A stretch of 47,216 nt of DNA from Pseudomonadota bacterium (GTDB lineage Bacteria; Myxococcota_A; UBA9042; GCA-2863065): assembly GCA_005776725.1 (NCBI GenBank), contig SXOO01000277.1, positions 1-47,216 of the forward strand, in the 5' to 3' direction. Made by a program: the position numbers and the translations under genes. The notes under the pieces were generated by a model, which was given only the letters and a program-made list of their open reading frames with translations, was not told where the DNA came from and ran no database searches. Positions 8,801-18,397 of this stretch are shown here, piece after piece. The first letter of the stretch is position 1, and each line of letters begins with the position of its first letter.

Positions 8801-11800
8801 CGCGGCCACGCTCGACGCTCTCGAGGAGCTCTACGGCGCCACCGAGCAGCACGAGCTGCTGCTCGAGATCCTGCGGTCCAAGGAAGGCATCGCCACCTCG
8901 GACGAGGCGCGGATCGCGTTCCGTTTCCAGACTGCCTCGCTCCTCGCCGACGCCCTCGGGCGCCCGCAGGACGCGATCGACGACCTCCGCGCGATCCTCG
9001 GGATGTCTCCCGGCAACGCGATGGCGCTCGCTCGCCTCGACGAGCTCTACACCCGCGGCGAAGCCTGGCTCGACCTCCACGACATCCTCGAGCAGCGCAT
9101 CCAGGGCGCCGAGACCGACGAGGAGAAGGTCGCGCTGCTGGTCCGCCTCGCCGAGCTCAAGGAGGTTCAGCTCGAAGCGTCCGCCGAGGCGGTGCTCACG
9201 TACGCCGACGTCCTGATCATCGACGTGGTGCAGGCCGACGCGGTCGCCGCGCTCGAGCGCCTCTTCGACGACCCCGAGCTGGCCGTGGTGATCGCCCCAA
9301 TCCTGGAGGCCACCTACCAGGCCCAGAATCACTGGGAGGGCCTCGTCCGCGTCTACACCGTGATGGAGGCGTCCAGCGAAGACGCGCCGGAGAAGGTCGA
9401 CTACCACTACCGAATCGCCGGGCTCTACGAGCGCGACGGCAACTCGCCGCCGCACGCCTTCGCCCACTACAGCGAGGCCTACCGCCTCGACCCGTCCAAG
9501 GCCGAGACCGCTCGGCAGCTGCTGCGGCTCGCCGACGCGCTGGGCGAGCACCGCTCGCTCACGGCGCTCTTCAAGGACAAGGTCGACGACATCGCCGACA
9601 CCAGCGCGCGCCGCGAGACGTGGCGCACGGTGGCCCGGCTCCTCGCGGAGAAGGTCGGCGACACGCGCGGCGCCATCGAGGCCCTCCGCACGGTCAAGGA
9701 CCTCGCTCCGCAGGACGTCCCGGCCACGGACGCGCTGATCGGGCTGTACCGCAAGACCCAGCAATACGACGAGCTGGTCCAGTCCTTGAAGGATCGCGCC
9801 CAGCTCGAGCCTGCAGCAGACGCCAAGAAGGCGCTGTTGCTCGAGGCCGGCGAGATCGCGGGGGCGGCGATCGGCGCCGACGAGGCCGTGGCCGTCTACG
9901 AGAGCGTTCTCGCCGTGGACCCGGCCGACCGCAAGGCGCTCGACGCCCTCGGCGATCTGTACGAGTCCACCGAGAACTGGCCGGAGATGTGCCGGATCCT
10001 CGGGCGCAAGATCGAGCTCGAGACCGACCTCGAAGCCAAGAAGGCGTTCGCGCGCGAGCTGGCCGGAGTGCAGGAGACCCGCCTCGAAGACGACGGCGCG
10101 GCCATCGAGACGCAGCGGACCATCCTGTCGTGGGACGAGGCGGATCTCGGGGCGCTGTCTGCCCTCGATGAGCTGTTCCAGAAGTCCGAGCGTTGGCTCG
10201 AGCTGCAGGAGATCCTGGATGCCCAGCTCGCGCTCGGCGCCGGCGACCGCGCCGAGCTCCAGCTGCGCAAGGCCGCGGTCTACCGCGACCAGATGGGCGA
10301 CGTGGGTCAAGCCATCCAGGTGCTCGCGGCGATCCTGAACGAGAACCCGAAGGTAGACGCCGCGATCGAGGCCCTCGAGGCGCTCGTGAGCCACGCCGAC
10401 GAGCGGGAGCAGGCCTACGCGGTCCTGCGTCCGGTGCTGGCCGCGCAGGGCGACTGGACCCGCGTCTATCACCTGTGGAACACGATGGTGGGCTTCCGCG
10501 AGGTGCCTGCCGAGCGCATCGCCGCGCTCCACGAGATGGGCGCGCTCGCCGAGGTCCAGCTCAGCCGCGCCGACCTGGCCTTCGACTGTTATGGACGAGC
10601 CCTCAAGGAAGACGGCAACCACGCCGAGTCCATGGCCGCCGTGGAGCGCCTGGCTCGCGCCAACACGCTCTGGGAGGCCCTGGTCAAGCTGCTCGAGGAG
10701 TGCTCGGCAGACCTGTCGGATCCCCTGGCGGCGCGCTCGCTCCGGCTCCGCGCGGCCGAGGTGCTGAAAGACGAGATCAGCGACTTCGATCGCGCCATCG
10801 TCGCCTACAGCGGGGTGCTCGAAGACGACGAGCAGTCCGCGGAAGCGCTTCAGGCGCTCGACGAGCTCTACACGGCCACGGACGCCCATCAGGAGCTCGG
10901 CGGGATCCTCGCGCGCCGCATCGAGGCCACGGTCGACACCGCCGACAAGATCGCGCTGTACTTCCGCCTCGCCGACGTCGCCGAGAACCGCCTCGGCGAC
11001 CAGGACCGCCCCTTCGAGTGTTTCCGCGAGGTCTTCTACCTCGATCCGCAGCACGCGGGTGCGCTCGACGAGCTCGAGCGCCTGCTCAAGGCCGGGATCC
11101 ACCGGGCCGACGTGGCCGAGCTTCTCGAGCCGGTCTACACGGATCGCGCGCAGTGGGACAAGCTGCACCTGCTCCTGGAGAAGCGCCTCGAGATCACGCG
11201 GGACGCCGGCGACCGCCTCGACCTTCAGCGTCGCCTCGCGGAGCTCAACCAGGCGCACCTCGGTCGGCCGGTGGACGCGCTCCACTGGTACGGCGAAGCG
11301 TTCCGGCTCGACCCCCAGGACGACGGGGTGCTCGATCGGATGGAGGCCCTCGCCAGCGAGACGCAGGAGTTCACGCGGCTGAAAGAGGTGCTGCTGGCGG
11401 TCGCGATCTCCAGCGACGACGCCTCCCGCAAGGTGTCGCTGTGGCACAAGGCGGCTGGGATCGTTCTCGACAAGCTCCACGACCGTGAGCAGGCCGAGCG
11501 GATCTACGAGCTGGTCCTCCACGAGGATCCGGCCGATCTCACGGCGCTCGAGGCCCTGGACAAGCTGTACGAAGCACAGCAGCGCTGGGCTGAGCTCGAG
11601 GTCTGTCTCGATCGCCGGATCGACGCCGTCGAGTTCGACGACGACAAGATGGCGCTGCTCCGGCGCCTCGGTGAGCTCCTCCGCGACAAGCTCGCACGCC
11701 CGGAGGAGGCGGTCTCGGCTTACGAGCGCCTCCTCGAGCTCAACGAGGTCGATCCGGTCGCGCTGGAGGCCCTCAACGCCCTCTATCGCGACACCGGAGA

Positions 11801-14800
11801 GTGGGAGCCGCTGTTCAACGTGGTCCGCCGGCAGGCCGACACAGCCAACGACGACGCCACCCGGCTCGAGCACCTGCGCGACCTCGCGTTCATCGCCGAG
11901 AACCAGCTCGGCCGCACCGAGGACGCGCTGCAGCTCTGGGAGGACGCGCTGGGCATCGCCGGCAACGACCTCGAGGCAATCCGCCACGTCGAGCGCCTGA
12001 ACGGCGATCTCCAAAACCACCAGGGCCTCGCCGACGCGATGGAGCGCGAGCTCACGTTCCTGGGCGACGACGACCTCGTGCGGTCGGTCGACATCTACCG
12101 CGACCTCGGCCGCCTCTACGGCGGTCCCCTCGACGATCCCTTCAAGGCGCAGGAGGCCTGGCAAAAGCTCCTCGCTATCGAAGACAACGACGTCGAGGCG
12201 CTCCGCGCGCTGCGCAAGATCCACCAGGACAGCTCGAACCTCGAAGCCCTCGCGGCCGTGCTGGACCAGATGGTGGCGTCGCTCCGCTTCTCGGGAGACG
12301 AGCTGCTCTCTCAGTGGCTCGAGCTGGCCCAGATCCACACCGAGTCCCTCCCCGACGCGGAGAAGGCGATTCGCTGCTGGGTGAAGGTGCGCGAGCTCGA
12401 TCCGCGGTCCCTCGAGGCCGTGGAGGCTCTCGAGCGCCTCTACACGGACGCCGGCCGCTGGGCCGACGCGGTGGCCATCCTCACCGTCAAGGCGGGCCTC
12501 GTGTCCGCCAAGGACGCGGTGGGCGTGTGGATGACGCTCGGCGAGGTGCAGCAGTTCCAGCTGTCCAACCCCACGGCGGCCGCCGAGGCGTACGCCAAGG
12601 TGCTGGCGCACGACGCCAGCCACGCGGACGCGACCGAGCGCCTGGACGCGATCTACACGGATCAGAGCCGGTGGGCGGAGCTCTCCGCTCTCATCGAGAA
12701 GCGCACCGAGCTCACCGAGCGCGACGACGACAAGCGGGACCTGTACGTCCGGCTCGCCGAGCTCCAGCGCGACAAGATCGGCGACCTCGGCACGGCGCTG
12801 CTCTACTTCCAGGCAGCGCACCGCGTGCGCCCCGGCGAGCTCGATGTGCTCGGCGCGTTCGAGGCCGTGGCCACCGCCACGGAGTCGTGGGCCGACCTGC
12901 ACGACGAGTACGTCGAGGCCCTCACCGGAGTGTCTGACGACACGGACCGCCAAGACCTCTGCCTCCGCGACGCGCGCCTCCTGCGCGACCGCCTCGGGCG
13001 TAAGGGCGAGGCGGCGCAGCGCTTCCGTGAAGTGCTCGAGCTTTCGCCCGAGCACTCGGAGGCCCTCCTCGACCTGGGCAAGCTCCTGGGCGAGACCGAG
13101 CAGTGGGAGGAGCTGACCAGCGTCCTCCAGCGGCGCCTGGACGCGTGCAACGACTCGTTCGAGCGTGGCCTCCTCGGCCTCGAGCTCGGCGCGGTGTGCC
13201 GCGACAAGCTCGGCGACACCCAGCGTGCGGTGGAGGCCTTCCGCGGCGTGCTGGACCTGGGCGTGGGCGAGCGCGAGGCGATCGACGCACTCGAGGCGCT
13301 CTTCCGCGAGGCTCAGCGCTGGGAAGACCTCATCGAGATCCTGGACGCGAAGGCCCGCTCGGGTCTCGGCAACGAGACGGCGATTCGGCTCGAGATCGGT
13401 GGTCTCAAGGAGCAGCAGCTCCACGACGCGCATGGAGCGATCGAGGTCTACGAGTCGATCCTCCAGTTCGACGAGGCCAACCGGGAGGCCCTCGACCGCC
13501 TCCTCCAGCTGTACGGCGAAATCGACGACATGGAGCGGCTCACCAGCGTCTACGAGCGCCTGCTGCACACCGCCGACAACGACGAGGACCAGATCAGCTA
13601 CTGCGAGGCGCTGGCGATCCTCCACAAGGACGTGCACCAGAACCCCGAGGCCGCGGCCGACTACTACTTCCGCGTCCTCACGATCGACTCGAAGCACGAG
13701 GCAGGGCTCACTGCCCTCGAAGAGCTCTACACCACCCTCGAGCGGTGGGAGGACCTCATCGAGATCGTGCGCCGCCGCCTCGAGCAGTCCGAGGACACGG
13801 CCACGTGGACCGCCTACAAGGAGAAGTCCGCGCGCCTCTACGCCGAGCGCTTGAGCGACCGGGGCTCGGCCATCGACGCGTGGCAGCAGCTGCTCGACCG
13901 CGTGCCCTCCAACCGGGCGGCCCTCGACGCGCTCGAGGCGCTCTACCGCGAAGACGGAAACTGGGAGCGCGTTCAGGAGGTGCTGGCGCAGAAGTCCGAG
14001 TACGCCTCGGGCTCGGAGAGAATGGACCTGCTCGCGGCGCGCGCCCAGATCGTTCTGGACGAGCTCTCCGACCCGGACCTCGCGCTCAGCATCGTCAAGC
14101 GCGCCGAGGTCGACTCACCGGAGGACGCGCGGGTCTCCACGCTCCTCGAGTCGATCTACTCGCGTAAGGGCGACTGGGACGCGGTGATCGACACGCTCCG
14201 CCGCCGGGGCGTGCACTCGCGCACCGACGCGGACCGTGCGGCCGCCGAGGTCGCCATGGCCATCGTGTACGAGGAGAAGGTCCACGACGGCGAGCAGGCG
14301 ATCCAGCACTACGAGCGGGCCATCGAGATCGCCCCCGGCGACTCCAAGACGGCCGATCGGCTCTCCACGCTCTACCTGGTGGCAGAAGATTGGATCAAGG
14401 CCGAGACGCTGCTCTCGCTCATCGTCCGCCGCGCCCCGGCGGGCGCCGACGACGCGTGGCTCGCGCGGGTCAACTCCAACCTCGGGCTCTCGCTCGAGAA
14501 CCTGCTTCGCCCCGGCGACGCGGTGCGGGCATACGAGTCGGCCCACCGGCTCGCCCCCGGCAACCTGCAGACCATGAAGGCGCTCGGCCGCTGTGCCGAG
14601 GCACAGGGCGACCTCACGCTGGCCGAAGCGATCTACACCGAGCTCGTTGAGTCAGTCGGTCACGGCGAGTCCGAAGCGGAGCTCGTGGGCCTCTACAAGA
14701 CCCTGGGCCAGCTGGCGTTCAAGAGCGGCAACTCGGAGAAGGCTCGCGCCTACCTCGAGAAGACCGTAGCGCTCCAGCCCGGGTCCAACGACGCCCTCAA

Positions 14801-16538
14801 GAACCTCATGACCCTCTGCGAGCAGCAAGGGTACTGGCAGGGGGTGGTCGACTACGCGAAGGAGCTGCAAGACCTGCTGACCGACCCGCTGGAGCGCTTC
14901 GAGCTCCAGGTCCGGGTGGGCGATGTGTTCATGAAGCACATCAAGGACACCGAAGAGGCCGTCAGGTCGTACCGGGCGGCCCTCGACTTCCAGCCCGACT
15001 CCAAGGCGGCGCACTTCAAGATCTTCCAGGTCCTGGTCGAGGCCGAGCGCCACGACGAGGCCGTCGAGATCCTGGAGCGGCTCGTGGGCCTCGAGGCCGA
15101 CATCAAGCGCAAGGCGCAGTACCTGGGCGCTATCGGCGACATCTTCCGGGAGAAGATCGGCGATACGGAGAAGGCGGTCGACTACTACGAGCGCGCGCTC
15201 GACGCCGACGTCTCGCTCCTCAAGCTGTTCCGCAACGTCGACGAGATCCTCACCACCAACAAGAACTGGCGGCGCCTCCAGCAGTCGTACCGCGCCATGT
15301 TCGACCGGGTGAAGGAGGACGAGACGCAGGAGCAGCTGCAATACAAGCTGCTGTTCAATCTCGGCGAGATCTACCGCACGCGCCTCAACCAGTTCGACCG
15401 CGCGAAGGTCGTGTTCGAGAAGGCACTCGAGATCAAGTCGCGCGACGTGAAGTCCCTCCAGATCCTCGCCGAGCTCTACGAGCGCGACGGTCAGACCGAA
15501 GAGGCGCTCCACACGGCACGGCGGCTCCTGGAGCTCGAGCACGGCAACGTGGAGCACTACCGCAACATCAAGCGGCTCCTGTATGAGCTCAAGGACTACG
15601 ACGGCGCGTGGGTGGCCTGCGCGGTGCTCACGCTCCTCGGCCAGGCCAACGAGCGCGAGGACGCGTTCTACAAGCAGCACGCGCCGAAGCAGATCGCCGA
15701 AGACGCCACCACGCCCACCACCAACATCTGGGCCGAGGCGCTCTTCTCGAAGGGCGAAGACATCCTGCTCGGGCAGATCTTCTGGACGCTGATCCAGGGA
15801 CTCGGGGCGCAGCTCGTCACCAAGGAACTCAAGGACTTCGGCCTCAAGAAGAAGAACGCGATCGACCCGAAGGAGCGCGAGCTGCTCACGCATGTGTATG
15901 GCCACGCCGTTCGCGTGCTGGGGCTCAACCCCGCGCCCGAGCTCTACCACCTGCCGAAGATCCCCGGTCTGCAGGTGGCCGAGACTCTGCCGCCGGTCCT
16001 CCTCGTGGGCGACGCCGCCCGCCAGGGTCAGACCGACCAGGAGCTCGGCTTCGTGGTGGCCAAGTCCCTCACGTACTTCCACCCGCTGCACGTCGCGGTG
16101 GCGTTGGTGCCGCTGGAGACCCTCGAGGTCCTCTTCAGCGCCGCCCTCCGCCTTTTCGTGCCGCAGTGGGACATCGGCAATCTCGACCAGAACCCGGGCT
16201 TCCAGGACCTGGTGAACGCGATCAACGACATGACCCCGCAGCTCCGCCAGGCGCTCCAGGGCTTCGTCGTGGAGTTCGCGGGCCGGGGCCAGAAGCAGAA
16301 CCTCACGCGGTGGCTCAACCAGATCGAGCTCAGCGCGAACCACGCGGGTCTCCTCTTGGCGAACGACCCGCTGGTCGCGGGGCAGATCATCAAGAACGAG
16401 GCGCACCGGAACCTCTTCCAGGCGCCGAGCCGGCTCGCCACGCGCGACAAGCTCGTGGACCTCGCGGTGTACGCGCTCAGCGAGGACTACATGAATCTGC
16501 GCAAGTCGCTGGGCTTGGCCATCGAGTCCGAGGGCTGA
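5802..16538 (+). CDS. Giant cytoplasmic TPR-solenoid protein
   Basis: About 3,578 residues (roughly 400 kDa), without signal peptide or membrane segment. The ATG at 5802 follows GGAGATGAG; the ATG at 5790 overlaps that purine tract and is less likely. From about residue 20 to 3,290 the chain is made of units of about 72-76 residues, each two helix pairs. The approximate consensus is ALDALExLYxxxxxWxxLxxxLxxRI, followed by xLxxRLAELxxDxLxDxxxAVxxYxxVLxxDP. This gives some 40 units. The last 290 or so residues (from WAEALFSKGEDILLGQIFWTLI to the end) are a separate conserved-looking helical domain. The size resembles large TPR proteins of myxobacterial gliding machinery such as AgmK/GltI, but no other glt-type gene is near, so that link is only a comparison. 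The protein is probably a scaffold for a large complex. Confidence 0.9.
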   Translation: MDIDALRSSLQANPADAVALEKIQAALMADRKLKDLRDIYEQVFTALKDSPDKEKALRVVDNAAKTHEDDGIKHWLNAQLGLIFWKQLDSLDRAEVYFRRVQDAAGHAGGMVGEFYVEFYAKRDNWRRLEELFQKQGLPDLELKRKLAQIAEERDKKDKALAFWQEVYNADAADEEVFQKLRALYGEAAKWHSLVELLKKRLGAVSGDVDKAVALHLEMVEIYREHIKSETKVIAELQSLLKLAPGHREATTQLENLYEGMKRWPDLVRVLQERIDHSTGGERVALHGRIAQIMLERFSNASEAIKHYQAILDLDTQNLEAVRKLKDLYEQRKTWEQYVEVAQAEIRLAGGTAEERTKALIQLAALASERIRLPRIAVGLWEQIRENEPGHPEALAQLEQLYERDKAYDKLADVLEARVDQAGDAAARITLLERLGVVVSTRLKDEDRTARVWEGILALQTGHRKAFDELRKRYLGISDWDALEALYRRHGNLQELTRTFEAQVKSESDKGKIALYTRIATLRREEGATEKAVAALEEVLAIDSGNAAAARALLPDYEALGKFDKLVSAYDVVLAATEDAAARRPLLVAKAAISETRLGDPDGAFFCVVEAFKADPTDATLRGELDRLAEASNNLEVFADVLEELLDVLGDGSEAQLAATLRVAAVRHQLGEHKRALAHYNRVLKGLDSNNSTARAAIESIYRETEQWDELIDVLQSKLASGTLEDEAEKSLRFEIGAVWRDKLGEADAAMGVYREMMERFPNDLRIYDELAQLYQVAQEWGEVVAVYERKLSALTDRSDTTPADLAELRCRLGIEYGRQGDTGRAVEYFIDALSADASSQLAVDKLVDLLDAGEHEDVIASALEPVFQRRKQWADLARVVEIQLQHARGDRAKRGFLERLVKLYEKDLSDNAQALDAASRLFELDPESDTRGNVDRLAGRLGAWKHLADLFEKHVERVEDTQRRLGLHDTIARTVYEKDQDFLRAEKHYRAILDLEPAHAATLDALEELYGATEQHELLLEILRSKEGIATSDEARIAFRFQTASLLADALGRPQDAIDDLRAILGMSPGNAMALARLDELYTRGEAWLDLHDILEQRIQGAETDEEKVALLVRLAELKEVQLEASAEAVLTYADVLIIDVVQADAVAALERLFDDPELAVVIAPILEATYQAQNHWEGLVRVYTVMEASSEDAPEKVDYHYRIAGLYERDGNSPPHAFAHYSEAYRLDPSKAETARQLLRLADALGEHRSLTALFKDKVDDIADTSARRETWRTVARLLAEKVGDTRGAIEALRTVKDLAPQDVPATDALIGLYRKTQQYDELVQSLKDRAQLEPAADAKKALLLEAGEIAGAAIGADEAVAVYESVLAVDPADRKALDALGDLYESTENWPEMCRILGRKIELETDLEAKKAFARELAGVQETRLEDDGAAIETQRTILSWDEADLGALSALDELFQKSERWLELQEILDAQLALGAGDRAELQLRKAAVYRDQMGDVGQAIQVLAAILNENPKVDAAIEALEALVSHADEREQAYAVLRPVLAAQGDWTRVYHLWNTMVGFREVPAERIAALHEMGALAEVQLSRADLAFDCYGRALKEDGNHAESMAAVERLARANTLWEALVKLLEECSADLSDPLAARSLRLRAAEVLKDEISDFDRAIVAYSGVLEDDEQSAEALQALDELYTATDAHQELGGILARRIEATVDTADKIALYFRLADVAENRLGDQDRPFECFREVFYLDPQHAGALDELERLLKAGIHRADVAELLEPVYTDRAQWDKLHLLLEKRLEITRDAGDRLDLQRRLAELNQAHLGRPVDALHWYGEAFRLDPQDDGVLDRMEALASETQEFTRLKEVLLAVAISSDDASRKVSLWHKAAGIVLDKLHDREQAERIYELVLHEDPADLTALEALDKLYEAQQRWAELEVCLDRRIDAVEFDDDKMALLRRLGELLRDKLARPEEAVSAYERLLELNEVDPVALEALNALYRDTGEWEPLFNVVRRQADTANDDATRLEHLRDLAFIAENQLGRTEDALQLWEDALGIAGNDLEAIRHVERLNGDLQNHQGLADAMERELTFLGDDDLVRSVDIYRDLGRLYGGPLDDPFKAQEAWQKLLAIEDNDVEALRALRKIHQDSSNLEALAAVLDQMVASLRFSGDELLSQWLELAQIHTESLPDAEKAIRCWVKVRELDPRSLEAVEALERLYTDAGRWADAVAILTVKAGLVSAKDAVGVWMTLGEVQQFQLSNPTAAAEAYAKVLAHDASHADATERLDAIYTDQSRWAELSALIEKRTELTERDDDKRDLYVRLAELQRDKIGDLGTALLYFQAAHRVRPGELDVLGAFEAVATATESWADLHDEYVEALTGVSDDTDRQDLCLRDARLLRDRLGRKGEAAQRFREVLELSPEHSEALLDLGKLLGETEQWEELTSVLQRRLDACNDSFERGLLGLELGAVCRDKLGDTQRAVEAFRGVLDLGVGEREAIDALEALFREAQRWEDLIEILDAKARSGLGNETAIRLEIGGLKEQQLHDAHGAIEVYESILQFDEANREALDRLLQLYGEIDDMERLTSVYERLLHTADNDEDQISYCEALAILHKDVHQNPEAAADYYFRVLTIDSKHEAGLTALEELYTTLERWEDLIEIVRRRLEQSEDTATWTAYKEKSARLYAERLSDRGSAIDAWQQLLDRVPSNRAALDALEALYREDGNWERVQEVLAQKSEYASGSERMDLLAARAQIVLDELSDPDLALSIVKRAEVDSPEDARVSTLLESIYSRKGDWDAVIDTLRRRGVHSRTDADRAAAEVAMAIVYEEKVHDGEQAIQHYERAIEIAPGDSKTADRLSTLYLVAEDWIKAETLLSLIVRRAPAGADDAWLARVNSNLGLSLENLLRPGDAVRAYESAHRLAPGNLQTMKALGRCAEAQGDLTLAEAIYTELVESVGHGESEAELVGLYKTLGQLAFKSGNSEKARAYLEKTVALQPGSNDALKNLMTLCEQQGYWQGVVDYAKELQDLLTDPLERFELQVRVGDVFMKHIKDTEEAVRSYRAALDFQPDSKAAHFKIFQVLVEAERHDEAVEILERLVGLEADIKRKAQYLGAIGDIFREKIGDTEKAVDYYERALDADVSLLKLFRNVDEILTTNKNWRRLQQSYRAMFDRVKEDETQEQLQYKLLFNLGEIYRTRLNQFDRAKVVFEKALEIKSRDVKSLQILAELYERDGQTEEALHTARRLLELEHGNVEHYRNIKRLLYELKDYDGAWVACAVLTLLGQANEREDAFYKQHAPKQIAEDATTPTTNIWAEALFSKGEDILLGQIFWTLIQGLGAQLVTKELKDFGLKKKNAIDPKERELLTHVYGHAVRVLGLNPAPELYHLPKIPGLQVAETLPPVLLVGDAARQGQTDQELGFVVAKSLTYFHPLHVAVALVPLETLEVLFSAALRLFVPQWDIGNLDQNPGFQDLVNAINDMTPQLRQALQGFVVEFAGRGQKQNLTRWLNQIELSANHAGLLLANDPLVAGQIIKNEAHRNLFQAPSRLATRDKLVDLAVYALSEDYMNLRKSLGLAIESEG

Positions 16539-16747
16539 GCGCTTAGCCCCGGGCCCCGCCCGCACCACCCCTCTGGATCGCGTCTCTGGCCGGCGACGGC
16601 CGCTGGGACCATCGAGTCGATTCCTCGGCAACGAGACGTCGCGCGGCTCGCCAAGGCCGATACGCGCAAGCCCATCGAGGCCTATCGACGGATCACGCCT
16701 GGACGGAATAGGCTGCCGGCGGAATGGCAGACGTTGCTGAGGGCTCG

Positions 16748-18376
16748 ATGAACACGATGGCAACAATGAAGCGGGCCTCCTTGGGCTCGCTCCCTCTGGC
16801 ATGGCTGGCCTTCGCCCTCCCCGCCGCCGCCGCTCCCCCTGCCCTTCTGGCCGTCCAGGGAAGACTGGAGAACGCAGCCGGGATCACGGTGAGCGGCACG
16901 TATGCGCTCACCTTCACGCTGCACGACTCGCCGAGCGGCGCGGAAGCCCTGTTCACCGAGGACCTGCTCGGAGTCACGGTGGAGGAGGGGATCTTCTCGG
17001 TCCGCCTCGGCGCCAAGACGGCCTTGCCCACGGCAGAGATCGCCGCGATCGACGCCCTCTGGGTGGGCGTGGCGATCGACGGGGGCGCCGAGCTCGGCCG
17101 AACGCGGTTGGTCTCGGTACCGTATGCCCTGTCGGCCGCGTTCTCGACCCAGGCAGGGAGCGCCAAGCACGCGCTGACGGCTGACTCCGCCACCACAGCC
17201 ACCACAGCCACCACAGCCGACAGCGCGAAGACCGCGTTGACCGCCGACTCCGCCACCAACGCCACCAACGCCGAGAGCGCCAAACACGCGCTGACGGCCG
17301 ACTCCGCCACCACCGCCGCGACCGCCACCAGCGCCGCGACCGCTACCACCGCCGGCACGGCCACGGTCGCGTTGGGGCTCTCCTGTGTGGGATGCGTGAC
17401 CTCGCAGGCGCTCGGGCTGCCCGCCTGCGCCGCCGGCTCGTACCTCGTTACGACCACGGATGGCCTCGAGTGCCGGACCTTCGGGACTTGCGCCAACGGC
17501 TCGCCTGCCACGCTCGGACCGAACGGACCCAGCTGCCTTACGGGCCTCACCCTGGGAGCCAGCCTGGCGCAGTTCGCCGTGGACGTGGACTTCGCCCTCA
17601 ACCAGGCCGTGAACTTCCGACTCCAGAACCGGGCCACCGAGCCAGCGCCGTGTTCGGAGGCGAGCGCCGGGCTCCTCTACTGGCACCTGGTGAAGTCGCA
17701 GATGTGTGTGTGTACGGGGACGGAGTGGTCCTGTGGACTGGGCGTCGCGAAGCTCGGCACAGAGGACGCGCCGGCGGCGAGCTGCGCCGCGCTGGTCGGT
17801 TCTCCCAGCGCCTTCTACTGGATCGACCCGGATGGCGTGGGTCCGATCGCGAAGACCAACACGCACTGTGACATGACCACCGACGGAGGGGGCTACACTC
17901 TGGTGGCGCTGTGGGACGGCACCACGGTCACGTCGGGCTGGGGCACCGGGACCGTGGGCGCGCCGAGCCTGTCAGAGCGTTTTCGCCTGCCGTTCATCTC
18001 GTGGTTCCCGTCTCCTCAGAAGCTCATGCTCCGCTACACACCCACGGGGAGCGCCTTCACGAACGTGATCACGGGGACCGCCTGGCAGACCAAGGGCAAC
18101 AGCGCCCGGATCGCCGCGGGCTCGAACTACGCGATCTTCGCTGACGGAGAAACTGGCAGGAACGGCATGTGCGTCGCCAACGCTTCCTACGACGACGGCT
18201 TCAGCTGCGACGGGAACTCGGGCCAGATCAACGGCGCCGGGTCATTCGGGACGAGCTCAGAGGACGAGGAGTGCTCGAGCTGCGGGAGCGGCGGCCGCTT
18301 CTGGAAGGAGAGCTTCGGGGGCTGCACAGCGACTACGTGCAACGCGTCCGGGTTGGTCGCGGTCTACCTCAGGTAG
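16748..18376 (+). CDS. Exported fibrinogen-like protein with low-complexity Ala/Thr/Ser stalk
   Basis: About 542 residues. Four nearby in-frame ATGs exist; 16748 has GAGGG six bases upstream. The chain has a signal peptide (MKRASLGSLPLAWLAFALPAAAA), then a beta-rich head (LLAVQGRLENAAGITVSG, YALTFTLHDSPSGAEALF, GIFSVRLG). A stalk follows, made of repeats of the type SAKHALTADSATTA (bases 17159-17364). Next come VGCVT and Cys-rich segments. The C-terminal 190 residues resemble a fibrinogen C-terminal-like domain (FYWIDPDGVGP, THCDMTTDGGGYTLVALWDG, paired cysteines, FWKESFGGC). The family is typically extracellular and may bind glycans. The order head-stalk-lectin-like tip resembles a fibre adhesin. 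No anchor is visible. Confidence 0.75.
   Translation: MNTMATMKRASLGSLPLAWLAFALPAAAAPPALLAVQGRLENAAGITVSGTYALTFTLHDSPSGAEALFTEDLLGVTVEEGIFSVRLGAKTALPTAEIAAIDALWVGVAIDGGAELGRTRLVSVPYALSAAFSTQAGSAKHALTADSATTATTATTADSAKTALTADSATNATNAESAKHALTADSATTAATATSAATATTAGTATVALGLSCVGCVTSQALGLPACAAGSYLVTTTDGLECRTFGTCANGSPATLGPNGPSCLTGLTLGASLAQFAVDVDFALNQAVNFRLQNRATEPAPCSEASAGLLYWHLVKSQMCVCTGTEWSCGLGVAKLGTEDAPAASCAALVGSPSAFYWIDPDGVGPIAKTNTHCDMTTDGGGYTLVALWDGTTVTSGWGTGTVGAPSLSERFRLPFISWFPSPQKLMLRYTPTGSAFTNVITGTAWQTKGNSARIAAGSNYAIFADGETGRNGMCVANASYDDGFSCDGNSGQINGAGSFGTSSEDEECSSCGSGGRFWKESFGGCTATTCNASGLVAVYLR
17159..17364 (+). repeat. In-gene degenerate repeat encoding ALTADSATTA-type units
   Basis: Three copies of a unit encoding (S)AK(H/T)ALTADSAT are separated by variable runs of ACC/GCC codons (Thr-Ala). 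The codons differ between copies (for instance gctgactcc against gccgactcc), so the repeat is kept at protein level rather than being a recent duplication. It probably forms an extended or coiled stalk. Confidence 0.8.
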
Positions 18377-18397
18377 ACCAGCGACGGCCGGCTCACG

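Noticed and set aside
8529..13697. A 1,722-residue open frame antisense to the giant TPR gene
   Set aside because: It is a by-product of high GC at third positions and the Leu/Glu/Ala-rich repeats. Its translation is rich in R, E, V, L and H without domain order, while the plus strand shows regular TPR units throughout.
5802..16538. CRISPR or DNA-level tandem repeat inside the TPR gene
   Set aside because: The periodic signal is at protein level; DNA copies are too diverged and have no spacers.
5802..16538. Naming the giant TPR gene agmK/gltI
   Set aside because: Similarity rests on size and TPR content only, and no other gliding-machine gene is nearby.
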